Of a DNA stretch of 64,000 nucleotides, positions 9,624 to 23,025 are shown piece after piece. A program made the translations under genes and the position numbers. Position 1 is the first letter of the stretch. Every line of letters starts with the position of its first letter. The notes beneath the pieces are model-generated. The model searched no databases and was not told where the DNA came from. It worked only from the letters and a program-made list of their open reading frames with translations. Origin of the DNA: Bacteroidales bacterium (GTDB lineage: Bacteria > Bacteroidota > Bacteroidia > Bacteroidales > UBA932); contig JAEEIJ010000051.1 in the NCBI GenBank assembly GCA_016281315.1, positions 1 to 64,000 of the forward strand. Direction: 5' to 3'.

Positions 9624-10589
9624 ATGATTGCAGACACTATATTGGACCAGGCCGTAAAGGATCTGTTCGACGGCATCCGGTTCCAGGAAGGACCCGAGGG
9701 ACTGTATGACCCGCTGCGGTATATGATCGCCATCGGGGGGAAAAGGATCAGGCCGCGTTTGTGCCTGACCACCTACAGCATCTACAAACAGGCGCTCACG
9801 GAGGAGATCCTGCAGCCTGCGGCCGGCCTGGAAGTATTCCACACCTTCACCCTCATCCACGACGACATTATGGACCACAGTCCCCTGCGGCGGGGAAACC
9901 CCACCGTATGGAAGAAGTGGAGCGAAGACACCGCCATCCTGAGCGGGGACGTGATGAGCATCGATGCCTACAAACGCATCGCACAGGCGCCGGCCAGCAT
10001 TCTGCCCGAAGTACTGCAGCTGTTTTCCAAAACGGCTTCGGAGGTCTGCGACGGCCAGCAGCTGGATATGGACTTTGAAAAAAGAAACATCGTCCGGATG
10101 TCCGAATATATGCAGATGATCGGTCTCAAGACCGGCGTCCTTATCGCCTGCGCCGCCCGGATGGGGGCGCTCATCGGCGGGGCTTCCCGGGAAAGCCAGC
10201 AGCATCTGTACGACTATGGTTATCTCCTGGGCCTCGCCTTCCAGGTGGCCGATGACTACCTGGATGCCTACGGCGACGAGAAAGTGTTCGGCAAGCCCAT
10301 CGGCGGAGACATCCTGAACGGAAAGAAATCCTGGCTCACGGTGCGGGCCGTCGAATTGGGCGCAAAGGGGCTGGAAGAGGCCCTGGCGGACAACACCGCT
10401 GCGCCGGAAGAAAAAATCGCGCTCGTAAAGGCGCTCTATAACAGCGTAGGGGTGGCCGAAGAAGCCCGCAAGACCATCGGCGAACTCTCCGCGCAGGCCA
10501 TCGGCAAAGCCCGGGAGGCCGCCCTTCCCGAGGGCGGGCTGGAAGCCCTCGAACACTTCGCCCACGCCCTGGTGGGCCGCGTCAAATAG
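9624..10589 (+). CDS. Polyprenyl synthetase family protein
   Basis: GGKRIRPRLCLTTYSIYK, first Asp-rich motif LIHDDIMDHSPLRRG, second VADDYLDAYGDE; promoter TATATTTG at 9596-9603. Confidence 0.92.
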   Translation: MIADTILDQAVKDLFDGIRFQEGPEGLYDPLRYMIAIGGKRIRPRLCLTTYSIYKQALTEEILQPAAGLEVFHTFTLIHDDIMDHSPLRRGNPTVWKKWSEDTAILSGDVMSIDAYKRIAQAPASILPEVLQLFSKTASEVCDGQQLDMDFEKRNIVRMSEYMQMIGLKTGVLIACAARMGALIGGASRESQQHLYDYGYLLGLAFQVADDYLDAYGDEKVFGKPIGGDILNGKKSWLTVRAVELGAKGLEEALADNTAAPEEKIALVKALYNSVGVAEEARKTIGELSAQAIGKAREAALPEGGLEALEHFAHALVGRVK

Positions 10590-10603
10590 GAAACATTTTT
10601 TAG

Positions 10604-14603
<4,000 letters not shown>

Positions 14604-14609
14604 TTTCCG

Positions 14610-14617
14610 TATCTTTG
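14610..14617 (+). promoter_or_regulatory. -7 promoter TATCTTTG
   Basis: TAnnTTTG 18-33 nt upstream of the SLBB gene start. Confidence 0.6.
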
Positions 14618-14634
14618 TAGGCTATTTCGAAAAA

Positions 14635-17307
14635 ATGAAAAACTGCAATATGAAGAAAATCATCCTGACTCTTCTGTGCGTACTGCTCTCTGCGGCCGCT
14701 TTCGCCCAGTCTGCGGCCCTCATGAACATGGCACGGGAAGAACTGAACAAGAGAGGCCTTACGGAAGTTGAAGTCCGTGCCCGCCTGCTGCAGGAAGGCA
14801 TTGATGTAGACACCGTACCTCCCAGTGAATATGCCCAGTATCAGCCCCGCATCATGGCCATTCTGGACCAGATGCAGAATGAAAAAGTGGCAGGCGTAGC
14901 CGCGGCCGGCGAGAACATCCTGGTGGAAACCGCGGCCGATGCCCCCGTCACCACTACCGGGGAAGCCGTCGCCGAAGCCGAACTGAAGCAGGAACTGAAA
15001 GAGAACCACGTCTCCACGACCGAAGGAGACCACATCTACGGCCACAGTCTGTTCACGGGCAAGAGCTCGGAGGTGTTCCGCACCACCGACGGCGCCCAGG
15101 CCCCCGAGACCTATGTCCTGGGAGAAGGCGACGAAGTGCACATCTCCATCTTCGGCTCGTCCCAGACGGAAATCCATCAGCGCATCTCCTCCGACGGTTC
15201 CATCCAGCCCGCAGGTTCCTCGAAGATTTTCCTCAAGGGCCTCACCCTGGCCCAGGGCCGCAAACTCATCAAAACCCGGCTGGCCCAGCACTATTCCTTC
15301 CGGGAGGACCAGATTGCCGTCACCCTCAACACGGCCCGCACCCTTACTGTGAACATCTACGGTGAAGTGGGCGTTCAGGGCGGCTTCACCATCAGCGCCC
15401 TCAACACGGCTTTCAATGCCCTGGCGGCCGCCGGCGGTCCCACCGGCAAGGGTTCCATCCGCAACATCCAGCGCTCCCGCGGGGGCAAGACCACCCGCCT
15501 GGACCTGTATAAGTTCATCACCGGCGAAGAACCCGGAGAGGATTACAACCTCCAGAACAACGACATCCTCTTTGTCCCGGTGGCCGACAAAATCGTTCGC
15601 ATCGAAGGTGCCGTAAACCGTCCTATGAGTTATGAAATGGTGGACGGAGAAACCCTCCTGGATCTTCTCACCTATGCAGGCGGTCTCCGGAACGACGCCT
15701 ACCCCGAGTTCGTACAGATCGAGCGCTTCAAGGACGGGGAGAAGATTCTGGTGGAATACAACCTCTCGCAGGTGGTTGCCGGCTACAAACAGGTGGTATT
15801 GGAGGCCGGTGACATCATCCGCGTCAAAGACATCAACAAGCCGATGGAGAACTTCGTGAACATCGCCGGCGATGTCTACTACGGCGGGCAGTACAACTAC
15901 GACAACAACCGGAGCCTCCTGAAACTCCTGGAGGCCGCCCAGCCGCGCCGCACCGTCCGCAAGGAATACGTACTGGTGGAGCGCACCCGCCCGGACGACA
16001 CCGTGGAAGTGCTCTCGGTCCCCTACCCCGGAGAGAACGGCAATCCGGACTTCATCCTTCAGCCGCGCGACCGTGTGACCGTGCTGCGCCTGGCAGACTT
16101 CCGCGACGAAGCCACCATCAGCGTCCACGGCCAGGTGCGGGAGCCTTTCACCCGTGAATTCGGCGTGAACGACCGGATGAGCATCTCTCAGGCCATCGAA
16201 CTGGCCGGCGGCCTGAAGTCCAGCGTCTATCCCGTGGCCTATATCTTCCGGAAGGACCTTACCAACAGCGCCAAGATGGAATACATCCCCGTCAATATCG
16301 AAAGCGAAGGGGACACGCTCCTGCAGCCCGGTGACGAACTTCGCGTCTACGACAACAGCACCTACACCCGGATGGGCGAGGTGCGCGTGAGCGGCGCCAT
16401 CCACAACTCCCTCGCCATCACTTTCGATCCGTCCCTTACGGTTTATGACCTCATCACCATGGCCGGCGGCTTTACCCAGTTCGCCGCCACGGACCACGTG
16501 GAAGTATTCCGCCTGGATCTGAGCGACAAGACCGCCAAGCTGGACTGCATCACACTGCAGGTGGGTGAGGATTTCAAACCCCTGGATCCCAACTTCCAAC
16601 TTCAGCCCTATGACCACATCGTGGTGCGCCAGATTCCCAATATGGGCACGGACCGCATCGTGGAGCTGAACGGCCGCGTGAAGTATCCCGGCGTCTACGT
16701 CCTCAACACCGGACGCACCCAGCTCTCGGAAATTATCAAGATGGCCGGCGGCCTGATGGACGACGCCACGCCTTACTGCCGCCTCTTCCGCACCTACAAG
16801 GGACGCGGCAGCATCGGCCTGAACCTGAAGGAGGCCGAAAAACACAAGAACAGCGAGAAATACGATCCCATCCTGATGGGCGGCGACGTCATTAACATCG
16901 ACCGCGAGGAGAATACGGTGATCATCCGCGAGCACGGAACCCTGATGAGCCAGTATACGCCGCCGGAGTATTCCGTGGACGAGAAACTCATCGTCTATCA
17001 GGGCCCGAAGAGCGCAAAGTGGTACATCAACCACTTCGCCGGCGGATTCCAGAAATACGCGGACCGCAACAGCGTCACCGTCACGATGCCCAACAACCAG
17101 AGCGAAGGCACCAAGCACTTCCTCTTCTGGCGCATCTATCCCAAGGTGCAGCCCGGCGGCGTGATTACGATGCGGATGAACGCGGAGAAGAAGGAAAAGG
17201 ACGAAAAGCCCAAGGAGAAAGTCCACTGGGAGCAGGTGGCCGCGAGTTCGCTCAGCGCCCTCACCAGCATCGTCAGTATGATCCTGCTCGTCGAACGTCT
17301 TAACTAA
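14635..17307 (+). CDS. Polysaccharide export (Wza-like) protein with multiple SLBB domains
   Basis: Signal peptide; YVLGEGDEVHISIFGSSQTEIHQRISSDGSIQPAGSSKIFLKGLTLAQ (Poly_export), repeated SLBB segments, C-terminal TM. Confidence 0.88.
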   Translation: MKNCNMKKIILTLLCVLLSAAAFAQSAALMNMAREELNKRGLTEVEVRARLLQEGIDVDTVPPSEYAQYQPRIMAILDQMQNEKVAGVAAAGENILVETAADAPVTTTGEAVAEAELKQELKENHVSTTEGDHIYGHSLFTGKSSEVFRTTDGAQAPETYVLGEGDEVHISIFGSSQTEIHQRISSDGSIQPAGSSKIFLKGLTLAQGRKLIKTRLAQHYSFREDQIAVTLNTARTLTVNIYGEVGVQGGFTISALNTAFNALAAAGGPTGKGSIRNIQRSRGGKTTRLDLYKFITGEEPGEDYNLQNNDILFVPVADKIVRIEGAVNRPMSYEMVDGETLLDLLTYAGGLRNDAYPEFVQIERFKDGEKILVEYNLSQVVAGYKQVVLEAGDIIRVKDINKPMENFVNIAGDVYYGGQYNYDNNRSLLKLLEAAQPRRTVRKEYVLVERTRPDDTVEVLSVPYPGENGNPDFILQPRDRVTVLRLADFRDEATISVHGQVREPFTREFGVNDRMSISQAIELAGGLKSSVYPVAYIFRKDLTNSAKMEYIPVNIESEGDTLLQPGDELRVYDNSTYTRMGEVRVSGAIHNSLAITFDPSLTVYDLITMAGGFTQFAATDHVEVFRLDLSDKTAKLDCITLQVGEDFKPLDPNFQLQPYDHIVVRQIPNMGTDRIVELNGRVKYPGVYVLNTGRTQLSEIIKMAGGLMDDATPYCRLFRTYKGRGSIGLNLKEAEKHKNSEKYDPILMGGDVINIDREENTVIIREHGTLMSQYTPPEYSVDEKLIVYQGPKSAKWYINHFAGGFQKYADRNSVTVTMPNNQSEGTKHFLFWRIYPKVQPGGVITMRMNAEKKEKDEKPKEKVHWEQVAASSLSALTSIVSMILLVERLN

Positions 17308-17312
17308 GGACT

Positions 17313-18464
17313 ATGGAAGAGAACCGCAACAACGCCCCCCAGGAGGAGGAAGGCATCGACTTTATCGCCCTGGCAAAAAGCCTCTGGGCCGGCCGCAAGA
17401 CCATCATCATCTGCACAGCCGTCTTTATGGCGCTGGGCCTGCTGGCCGCCCTTACGATGAAACGCACCTACACCGTTTCTTCAGTGATGGTGCCTCAGCT
17501 GGGCTCTTCCCGCAGCGCCTCCTCACTCCTGAGCCTGGTGGGCGGAACGGCGTTCGACATCGGCGCCCAGTCCGGCGGCCAGGATCTCTCCCCGCTTGTG
17601 TATCCCCAGATTGTGGGCAGCTCCACCTACCTCCTGGAGCTGGCCAATACGCCCCTGCACTATGCCAAGGCCGATACAGCCGTGAGTATGGCCACCTACG
17701 CCAAGGAGTACAGCAAACCCACAGTGATGGGGACCATTATGAAATACACCATCGGCCTGCCGGGTACGCTCATCGGCCTGCTGAAAAAAGACCAGCCGGA
17801 GCCTTTCGCGGACAGCACCCTTGCGGGCAATGTATTCCCTCTGAAGCCCGTCAAACTCACCAAGGATGAGGCCGCCATCGTGAAGGCAGTTAGCCAGTGC
17901 GTTTCCCTGTCGGTGGACAAGAAGGAGGGCTACCTGGTACTCACCGTAACGGGCTCGGAGCCGCTGCAGACCGCCGAACTGGGCGTGAAAGCCCAGCAGC
18001 TCCTGCAGGACGAGCTAACCCGTTTCCGCACGGAAAAGGCCCAGAAGCAGCTGGAGTATGTAGAAGGCCGATATAAAGAGATTAAGGCGGAAACGGAGTC
18101 CGTCCAGGCCGCCCTGGCCGCCGCTACGGACCGCGCACAGGGGATGACCACCACGCGCGCCCGCATCGAACACGACAGGCTGCAGACCCGATATGTGGTC
18201 CTGAGCTCCATTTATACGGAACTGGCCAAGCAGCTGGAACAGGCCAAGATGCAGGTGAAGCGCGACACCCCGGTGATGGCGGTTGTCCAGCCCATCACGG
18301 TGCCCCGTCAGCCGTCCAACAGCCGTGCCAAGAAACTTATCATCTGGACCTTCTTCGGCATCATCCTGGGCTGCGGCATCGTGCTCGGAAAGAGCTATCT
18401 TCCCAAGGTGAAGGAACTCATCGCTTCCGTGAAGGACGAGAAGAAAGAGGAAGAGGAGGCCTAA
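17313..18464 (+). CDS. Wzz/chain-length determinant family protein
   Basis: Two TM helices flanking a coiled-coil; TYTVSSVMVPQLG..., PITVPRQPSNSRAKKLIIWTFFGIILGCGIVL. Confidence 0.85.
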   Translation: MEENRNNAPQEEEGIDFIALAKSLWAGRKTIIICTAVFMALGLLAALTMKRTYTVSSVMVPQLGSSRSASSLLSLVGGTAFDIGAQSGGQDLSPLVYPQIVGSSTYLLELANTPLHYAKADTAVSMATYAKEYSKPTVMGTIMKYTIGLPGTLIGLLKKDQPEPFADSTLAGNVFPLKPVKLTKDEAAIVKAVSQCVSLSVDKKEGYLVLTVTGSEPLQTAELGVKAQQLLQDELTRFRTEKAQKQLEYVEGRYKEIKAETESVQAALAAATDRAQGMTTTRARIEHDRLQTRYVVLSSIYTELAKQLEQAKMQVKRDTPVMAVVQPITVPRQPSNSRAKKLIIWTFFGIILGCGIVLGKSYLPKVKELIASVKDEKKEEEEA

Positions 18465-19339
18465 TTCAGGCGCTTATAGGTCCGCTCCATAAAATGGAAC
18501 GTATTCTCCCCGGAAATGGTGCAGTTGTCACTTTTCCCGTTCAGGGTTGTGGAGAGCGTATTCCCGTTTAAAGAATAGGTCCCCCGGTCGAAGATCATCT
18601 GCGTGCCGCTGTAAATCTGAACGCGGGAGAAAGAATGGTCTGTATCAAAGAGCATCAGCCCCGGAGAAGTACTGGTCCCCAATGTATAGTACCAAAAAGT
18701 GCCTACGAGGTCCGCGTCGCCTCCAGTGCCCTCCGGTTCAGGGAAGGTAACGTGCCAGCGTTTATCCAGCAGCATAATGTCTGAGAACAGCCAGGCAGTA
18801 TTGTCCCCAACAGTCCAAGTGTATTCCCGGGGCGTGAACTGCACATTTTGCACTTCCCAGGACAGCGGAACGCCTTCCTGATACCCGGTCACAACAAAGG
18901 AAGCCAAGGTGAGATGTTCCTCGTCCGGTAAATAATAGACATAGAGGTCTCCGTCGTTCACCCCCACCCAGACCGACTGCTCACGCTGTGAAGGCTTCTG
19001 TACCGTCAGACGGCCCATATCCTTGTTCTTGCTGTTTTTCAGATTGGAAAAAGTGCGGATGAGATTGAACTCCATCCCGTCCTCACAGGAGATGGTAGCC
19101 CTATGGCCGTCGCAGGTATAGGGCCCATGGTTTTCCTGAATGGCGCCCGTGGCAAGGTCCTTCTGCAGGACGCAGGCCGTGCCGTCCAGGTCGAAGTGAA
19201 TATAGGCCCGCTTGCCGTTCAGTTCATACACCCATTCCGTTCCCGGAAGATGAATGTAAAGAGGTTCCAGGAGTTTGCTGCAGGAGGCAAGCGAGGCGGC
19301 GGCCGCTATTATAATAATAAAGGTAAGGGCTCTTCTCAT
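18461..19339 (-). CDS. Lipoprotein of unknown function
   Basis: MRRALTFIIIIAAAASLASCSKLLEPLYIHLPG lipobox; promoter rc TACTTTTG at 19366-19373. Confidence 0.7.
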   Translation of the reverse strand: MRRALTFIIIIAAAASLASCSKLLEPLYIHLPGTEWVYELNGKRAYIHFDLDGTACVLQKDLATGAIQENHGPYTCDGHRATISCEDGMEFNLIRTFSNLKNSKNKDMGRLTVQKPSQREQSVWVGVNDGDLYVYYLPDEEHLTLASFVVTGYQEGVPLSWEVQNVQFTPREYTWTVGDNTAWLFSDIMLLDKRWHVTFPEPEGTGGDADLVGTFWYYTLGTSTSPGLMLFDTDHSFSRVQIYSGTQMIFDRGTYSLNGNTLSTTLNGKSDNCTISGENTFHFMERTYKRLN

Positions 19340-19410
19340 AGGGGCACGGATCTTGTTCCAAAGCACAAAAGTACGAATTTTTTCGTAATTTTGCCCGACA
19401 AACCCTTGCT

Positions 19411-20403
19411 ATGAGAAGAATCTTCGTCCTTACGCTGGCGCTTTGCGCGGTCCTTTCCGCCCCTGCCCAGACTATCCGCACCAACTACCGCTCCGGCGGC
19501 ATCACCCATATTTCCACCGCCTATGAAAGCCTCTCGCTGGACGGCATTCCGGCCGAAATGCGCGTGGAAAAGGCCGTTTTCCCGGATGGTGGGACCCTTT
19601 ACCTGCTGTACCTGAACCTCTGGCAGAAAACGGCCGTAAACGTCCCTAAAGGCGTTAAAATGGCCGTCAACCTGCAGGGCGGGAAGCTGGTGCGCCTGGA
19701 CCAGATGGGAAGCGACAAAGCCACCAAAAGCCGGATGGATAATGGATTGTATCTGAACCGGCTGAAATATGCGGCGGAGGCGGCCGATATGGAGAAAATG
19801 CTGACGGGCATCAAAAGCGTAGACATCATAACGGGCTGGGATCCGGACGATTATGTGCAGGCCAGTTTTACCGAGGATGAATTCGCCGCCCTGCTCCGTC
19901 GCCACTGCGAAGCCATCCAAAATGCGGCAGACAATACCATCGATCTGAAAGCCAGTCTTGCCGGCTATACGGAAAACCGGAACAGCACCCTTTCCTCTGC
20001 CAATCCGCTGGTAGCTCGCGGCAGCCGATACGACTACAATCTCATCCTCACCCACCTTTATTATAAAGGGACCAACAGCGAAGATCTGGACCTGGCCTTT
20101 GCCATCGGAAGCCCCGGCAACGAACGCTTCCATTTCACCTACGACGCGCCGGTGGTTTTCAAGCTCTGCGACGGGAGCGAACTCCGTCTTTTGCAGACCC
20201 GGGACGATGTGAATTTCGTCTGTGTTTACCCCACCTTGGAAGAGGTCTTCCGGCTGGCAAACGCAGGGGTAAAAAGCATTACGATTACCTGTGAAGACGG
20301 TAGCTTTACAGACGAATTTGCGCCCCGTGAAGACGGAGCGCTGAGCTTCTCGGACGCCGTTAACCAGGAGCTTCAACTGCTGCTTTCCCTCAGCCCCCGG
20401 TAG
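19411..20403 (+). CDS. Exported protein of unknown function
   Basis: Signal peptide MRRIFVLTLALCAVLSAPAQ; promoter TAATTTTG at 19386-19393. Confidence 0.7.
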   Translation: MRRIFVLTLALCAVLSAPAQTIRTNYRSGGITHISTAYESLSLDGIPAEMRVEKAVFPDGGTLYLLYLNLWQKTAVNVPKGVKMAVNLQGGKLVRLDQMGSDKATKSRMDNGLYLNRLKYAAEAADMEKMLTGIKSVDIITGWDPDDYVQASFTEDEFAALLRRHCEAIQNAADNTIDLKASLAGYTENRNSTLSSANPLVARGSRYDYNLILTHLYYKGTNSEDLDLAFAIGSPGNERFHFTYDAPVVFKLCDGSELRLLQTRDDVNFVCVYPTLEEVFRLANAGVKSITITCEDGSFTDEFAPREDGALSFSDAVNQELQLLLSLSPR

Positions 20404-20441
20404 TGGGCTTGTTTCAAAATTTAAATATTAGATTTTGATAC

Positions 20442-21797
20442 TTATCTACCCCCTGTACGCCTGTGGAGCGGATAAGTGAGGGAGCGGGAGAAGAGTCCAC
20501 CCACTCCGAGCTCGGCCGATGCGACCGGCGCCAGAGTCTCCTCTTTTACTTCAAGCGCTGCTTCAATTGGCGCCTCTTGTACCGGCTCAGTCACCGGCTC
20601 AACGGCAGGCTCTTCCTCCTTTACCTCAAGCGTTACTTCAGGTTCCGGTTGCTGCTCAACAACGGGTTCGGACTCGGGTTCGGGCTTCTGTTCAGCGACG
20701 GGTTCGGGCACCGGACCCGGTTCTATCTCCGGTGCCGCTTCTGGCTGCAGCTCCACTTCGGCTTGTTCCGCAGAACCTTCGAAGGAAACATCCACGGCGC
20801 AGAGGAGCGGCATCTGTTCTTTCTTGAGCTTTTGCCAGGTTTTTCCGCCGGCCAGCGCAAGCAGCGCGCGCTTTTTCTCCTGACCGGTCGAATTCTGGTC
20901 TGCGAGAATCTCGAGAACACGCCCTTTGTCGGCCCCGTAGTACGAATTCTCCACTGTGGCGGCGAATCCTTCCCAGTCTATCCCGCCGTTTTCCACCCGG
21001 ATGCGCTCCTGAGGAATCTTCAGCTCCCCTGCCAAATAATCCTGCACGCTACGGGCGCGCGCGAGCGAGAGTTTCTCATTCGCCGCTGCGCTTCCGTCCG
21101 GCGAAGCGTAACCGGTGAGGGTAATCGGCCCGTCGTATCCGCCCGCAAGTTTTTCCTCTACCGCCCGGAGAATCTCCGCATTCCCGGGATCGCCCTTCAC
21201 GAAACTCCGGTAACCGCTACGGAACAGGATCCGGTTGCCCGGCGCAGGGTCTCCTTCCAGCACCACCTGGATTTCGGTGCGGCGGAGACGGGGGAACGCA
21301 TTCTTGAGCAAGTCGTCCCAGGCCTCGCCCACCCAAAGGTCCTGAAGAAGCGGCTTGCGTTTGGCCGATGCACCCTTGACAATCTGGAGGGCTTCCTCCT
21401 TCCACCCTTTTTCGGAGCGAGTCAGATAATTCTCCACGCCCGCCCAGTCTTCCGCCAACGTCTTCACCACAAAAACGGAGTCGGGAAGCGAAGGGTAGCG
21501 CGCCTTCAGGAATTCCACCGCGAGGGAGGCCCGCTCTCCGGCAAGCCGACGGTTCGCGCCCAACGCGCCTTCCGGAGAGGAGACGCCCTTCACCTCGATC
21601 CGGACCACGGAGGCATCGGCCTGCAGGACCTCGTCCAACAGACGCAAGGCCTCGGGATTCCCCCTGAAGCTCTCGCTTACTCCGGTCTTCCCCTGCGGAT
21701 AAGAGAAGCGCGTTCCCACGGTCCGCTCCCGGGACGTCGCGTGCGCACCCAGGCAGGTGAACAGAAGCATCATCGGTATGAGGGTCCTCCACTTCAT
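20442..21797 (-). CDS. OmpA-like two-domain protein with acidic Pro/Glu-rich C-terminal tail
   Basis: Two OmpA-C-like halves (VKGVSSPEGALGANRRLAGERASLAVEFLKARYP; LTGYASPDGSAAANEKLSLARARSVQDYL), then PEPVAEQKPEPESEP... tail; paralogous N-terminal layout to 25979-27727. Confidence 0.75.
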   Translation of the reverse strand: MKWRTLIPMMLLFTCLGAHATSRERTVGTRFSYPQGKTGVSESFRGNPEALRLLDEVLQADASVVRIEVKGVSSPEGALGANRRLAGERASLAVEFLKARYPSLPDSVFVVKTLAEDWAGVENYLTRSEKGWKEEALQIVKGASAKRKPLLQDLWVGEAWDDLLKNAFPRLRRTEIQVVLEGDPAPGNRILFRSGYRSFVKGDPGNAEILRAVEEKLAGGYDGPITLTGYASPDGSAAANEKLSLARARSVQDYLAGELKIPQERIRVENGGIDWEGFAATVENSYYGADKGRVLEILADQNSTGQEKKRALLALAGGKTWQKLKKEQMPLLCAVDVSFEGSAEQAEVELQPEAAPEIEPGPVPEPVAEQKPEPESEPVVEQQPEPEVTLEVKEEEPAVEPVTEPVQEAPIEAALEVKEETLAPVASAELGVGGLFSRSLTYPLHRRTGGR

Positions 21798-22820
21798 CTA
21801 CGCAGGCTGGTTATGCTGAGAGAGGAACTCCGAAGGCGACTGATGGTAATAATCCTTGAAGGCCGTCGAGAAATAGGAGGCCGATGCAAACCCGCAGGCC
21901 TGGGCCACCTCGGCCACCGGCAGCTCCCCTTCCAAAAGGAGCTTCGAAGCGTGATTCATCCGGATGAACTTGAAGACAGCCGAAGGAGAGTAACCAGTCT
22001 CCGCCTTGAGTTTGCGGTTCACGTGGATGCGCGAGAGGTCGAGGTCGCGGGCGACCTCTTCCACACCATAAGCCGAATTGGAAAGATGGTCCACCAACAG
22101 ATCCCAGACCTGGCGGCCGAAGGGGGAACGCTGCAGCGCCTCTTCGATGCTGAGTTCCGGAGAATCTTCCGGAGTCGCAGCGATAACCGGGGCGGGCGCC
22201 GCGACCGGAGCAGGCTTCGGGGCCGGAGCCGGGGCGGCAGGCGCGGGCTTCGCGACGGGAGCCGGAACGACGGGAGCCGTCTTCTTCACCGGAACCACCT
22301 CCGATGATGCCTTCGCGCGCGTACGCATAAATAATAAAGTAGCCCCAACGCCCAGGAGCGCTCCAAGAACCAGCCACAGCCAGCCGGGGAAAGACCGGCC
22401 GCCGGAGGTAACCGGTTCTTCCGGGACAACCGAGACTTCCGGGGTTTCTATTTCGGAAGGTCCGAAAAAGGCCTCGGAAACAGAAACCGGCAGTTCAGCC
22501 TTTGAAACGGGAGTGAAACCATCCGTAGAACTGTAGCGGATAAGCACACCCTCTGCATCCAGCAGATAAAGTACGCCGGATGCATCAAAAGCCAAAGACG
22601 AAATCTGGTTGGAAGAAAGCTGCCCATCTTCCGCCGTATAGCGGATGGAACGGCCGTTACGGCCAAAGCGTAGGAGTCCTTCGGAAGACGTAGTCATCCA
22701 CACGGAACCGTCCACAGGGCTCACGGCAAAGTCATCTGCCAGGCAGGAATCCTGCGCCCAGAAGGTCAGAGAAATCAGTGCGGATATGACCAGTTTCCAA
22801 TTCAAAATCTGTACACCCAA
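21798..22820 (-). CDS. Membrane-anchored AraC-family regulator with propeller-like periplasmic sensor (no kinase/receiver)
   Basis: Signal-like N-term; DDFAVSPVDGSVWMTTSSEGLLRFGRNGRSIRYTAEDGQLSSNQISSLAFDASGVLYLLDAEGVLIRY (Reg_prop-like); TM SFPGWLWLVLGALLGVGATLLFM; Pro/Ala linker; AraC HTH VARDLDLSRIHVNRKLKAETGYSPSAVFKFIRMNHASKLLL...FASASYFSTAFKDYYHQSPSEF. TTG start; promoter rc TAAATTTG at 22832-22839. Confidence 0.75.
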   Translation of the reverse strand: MGVQILNWKLVISALISLTFWAQDSCLADDFAVSPVDGSVWMTTSSEGLLRFGRNGRSIRYTAEDGQLSSNQISSLAFDASGVLYLLDAEGVLIRYSSTDGFTPVSKAELPVSVSEAFFGPSEIETPEVSVVPEEPVTSGGRSFPGWLWLVLGALLGVGATLLFMRTRAKASSEVVPVKKTAPVVPAPVAKPAPAAPAPAPKPAPVAAPAPVIAATPEDSPELSIEEALQRSPFGRQVWDLLVDHLSNSAYGVEEVARDLDLSRIHVNRKLKAETGYSPSAVFKFIRMNHASKLLLEGELPVAEVAQACGFASASYFSTAFKDYYHQSPSEFLSQHNQPA

Positions 22821-23025
22821 TGATGAGCATACAAATTTAAATTAATTTTTGTAACATCGCAATAGTTGCCAGAAAAAAATTACTGGTAAAGGGCTACTGA
22901 GGGGCCAAAATATTTAATTTTGAGGAAAAGACCCATATTGACGGGCTTGGTTGTTGGCATAAGTGACGGAATTCACGGCATCCTCAAACGAGGCGTAACC
23001 CAGGCCCTCCTGTATTATCCGGGAA

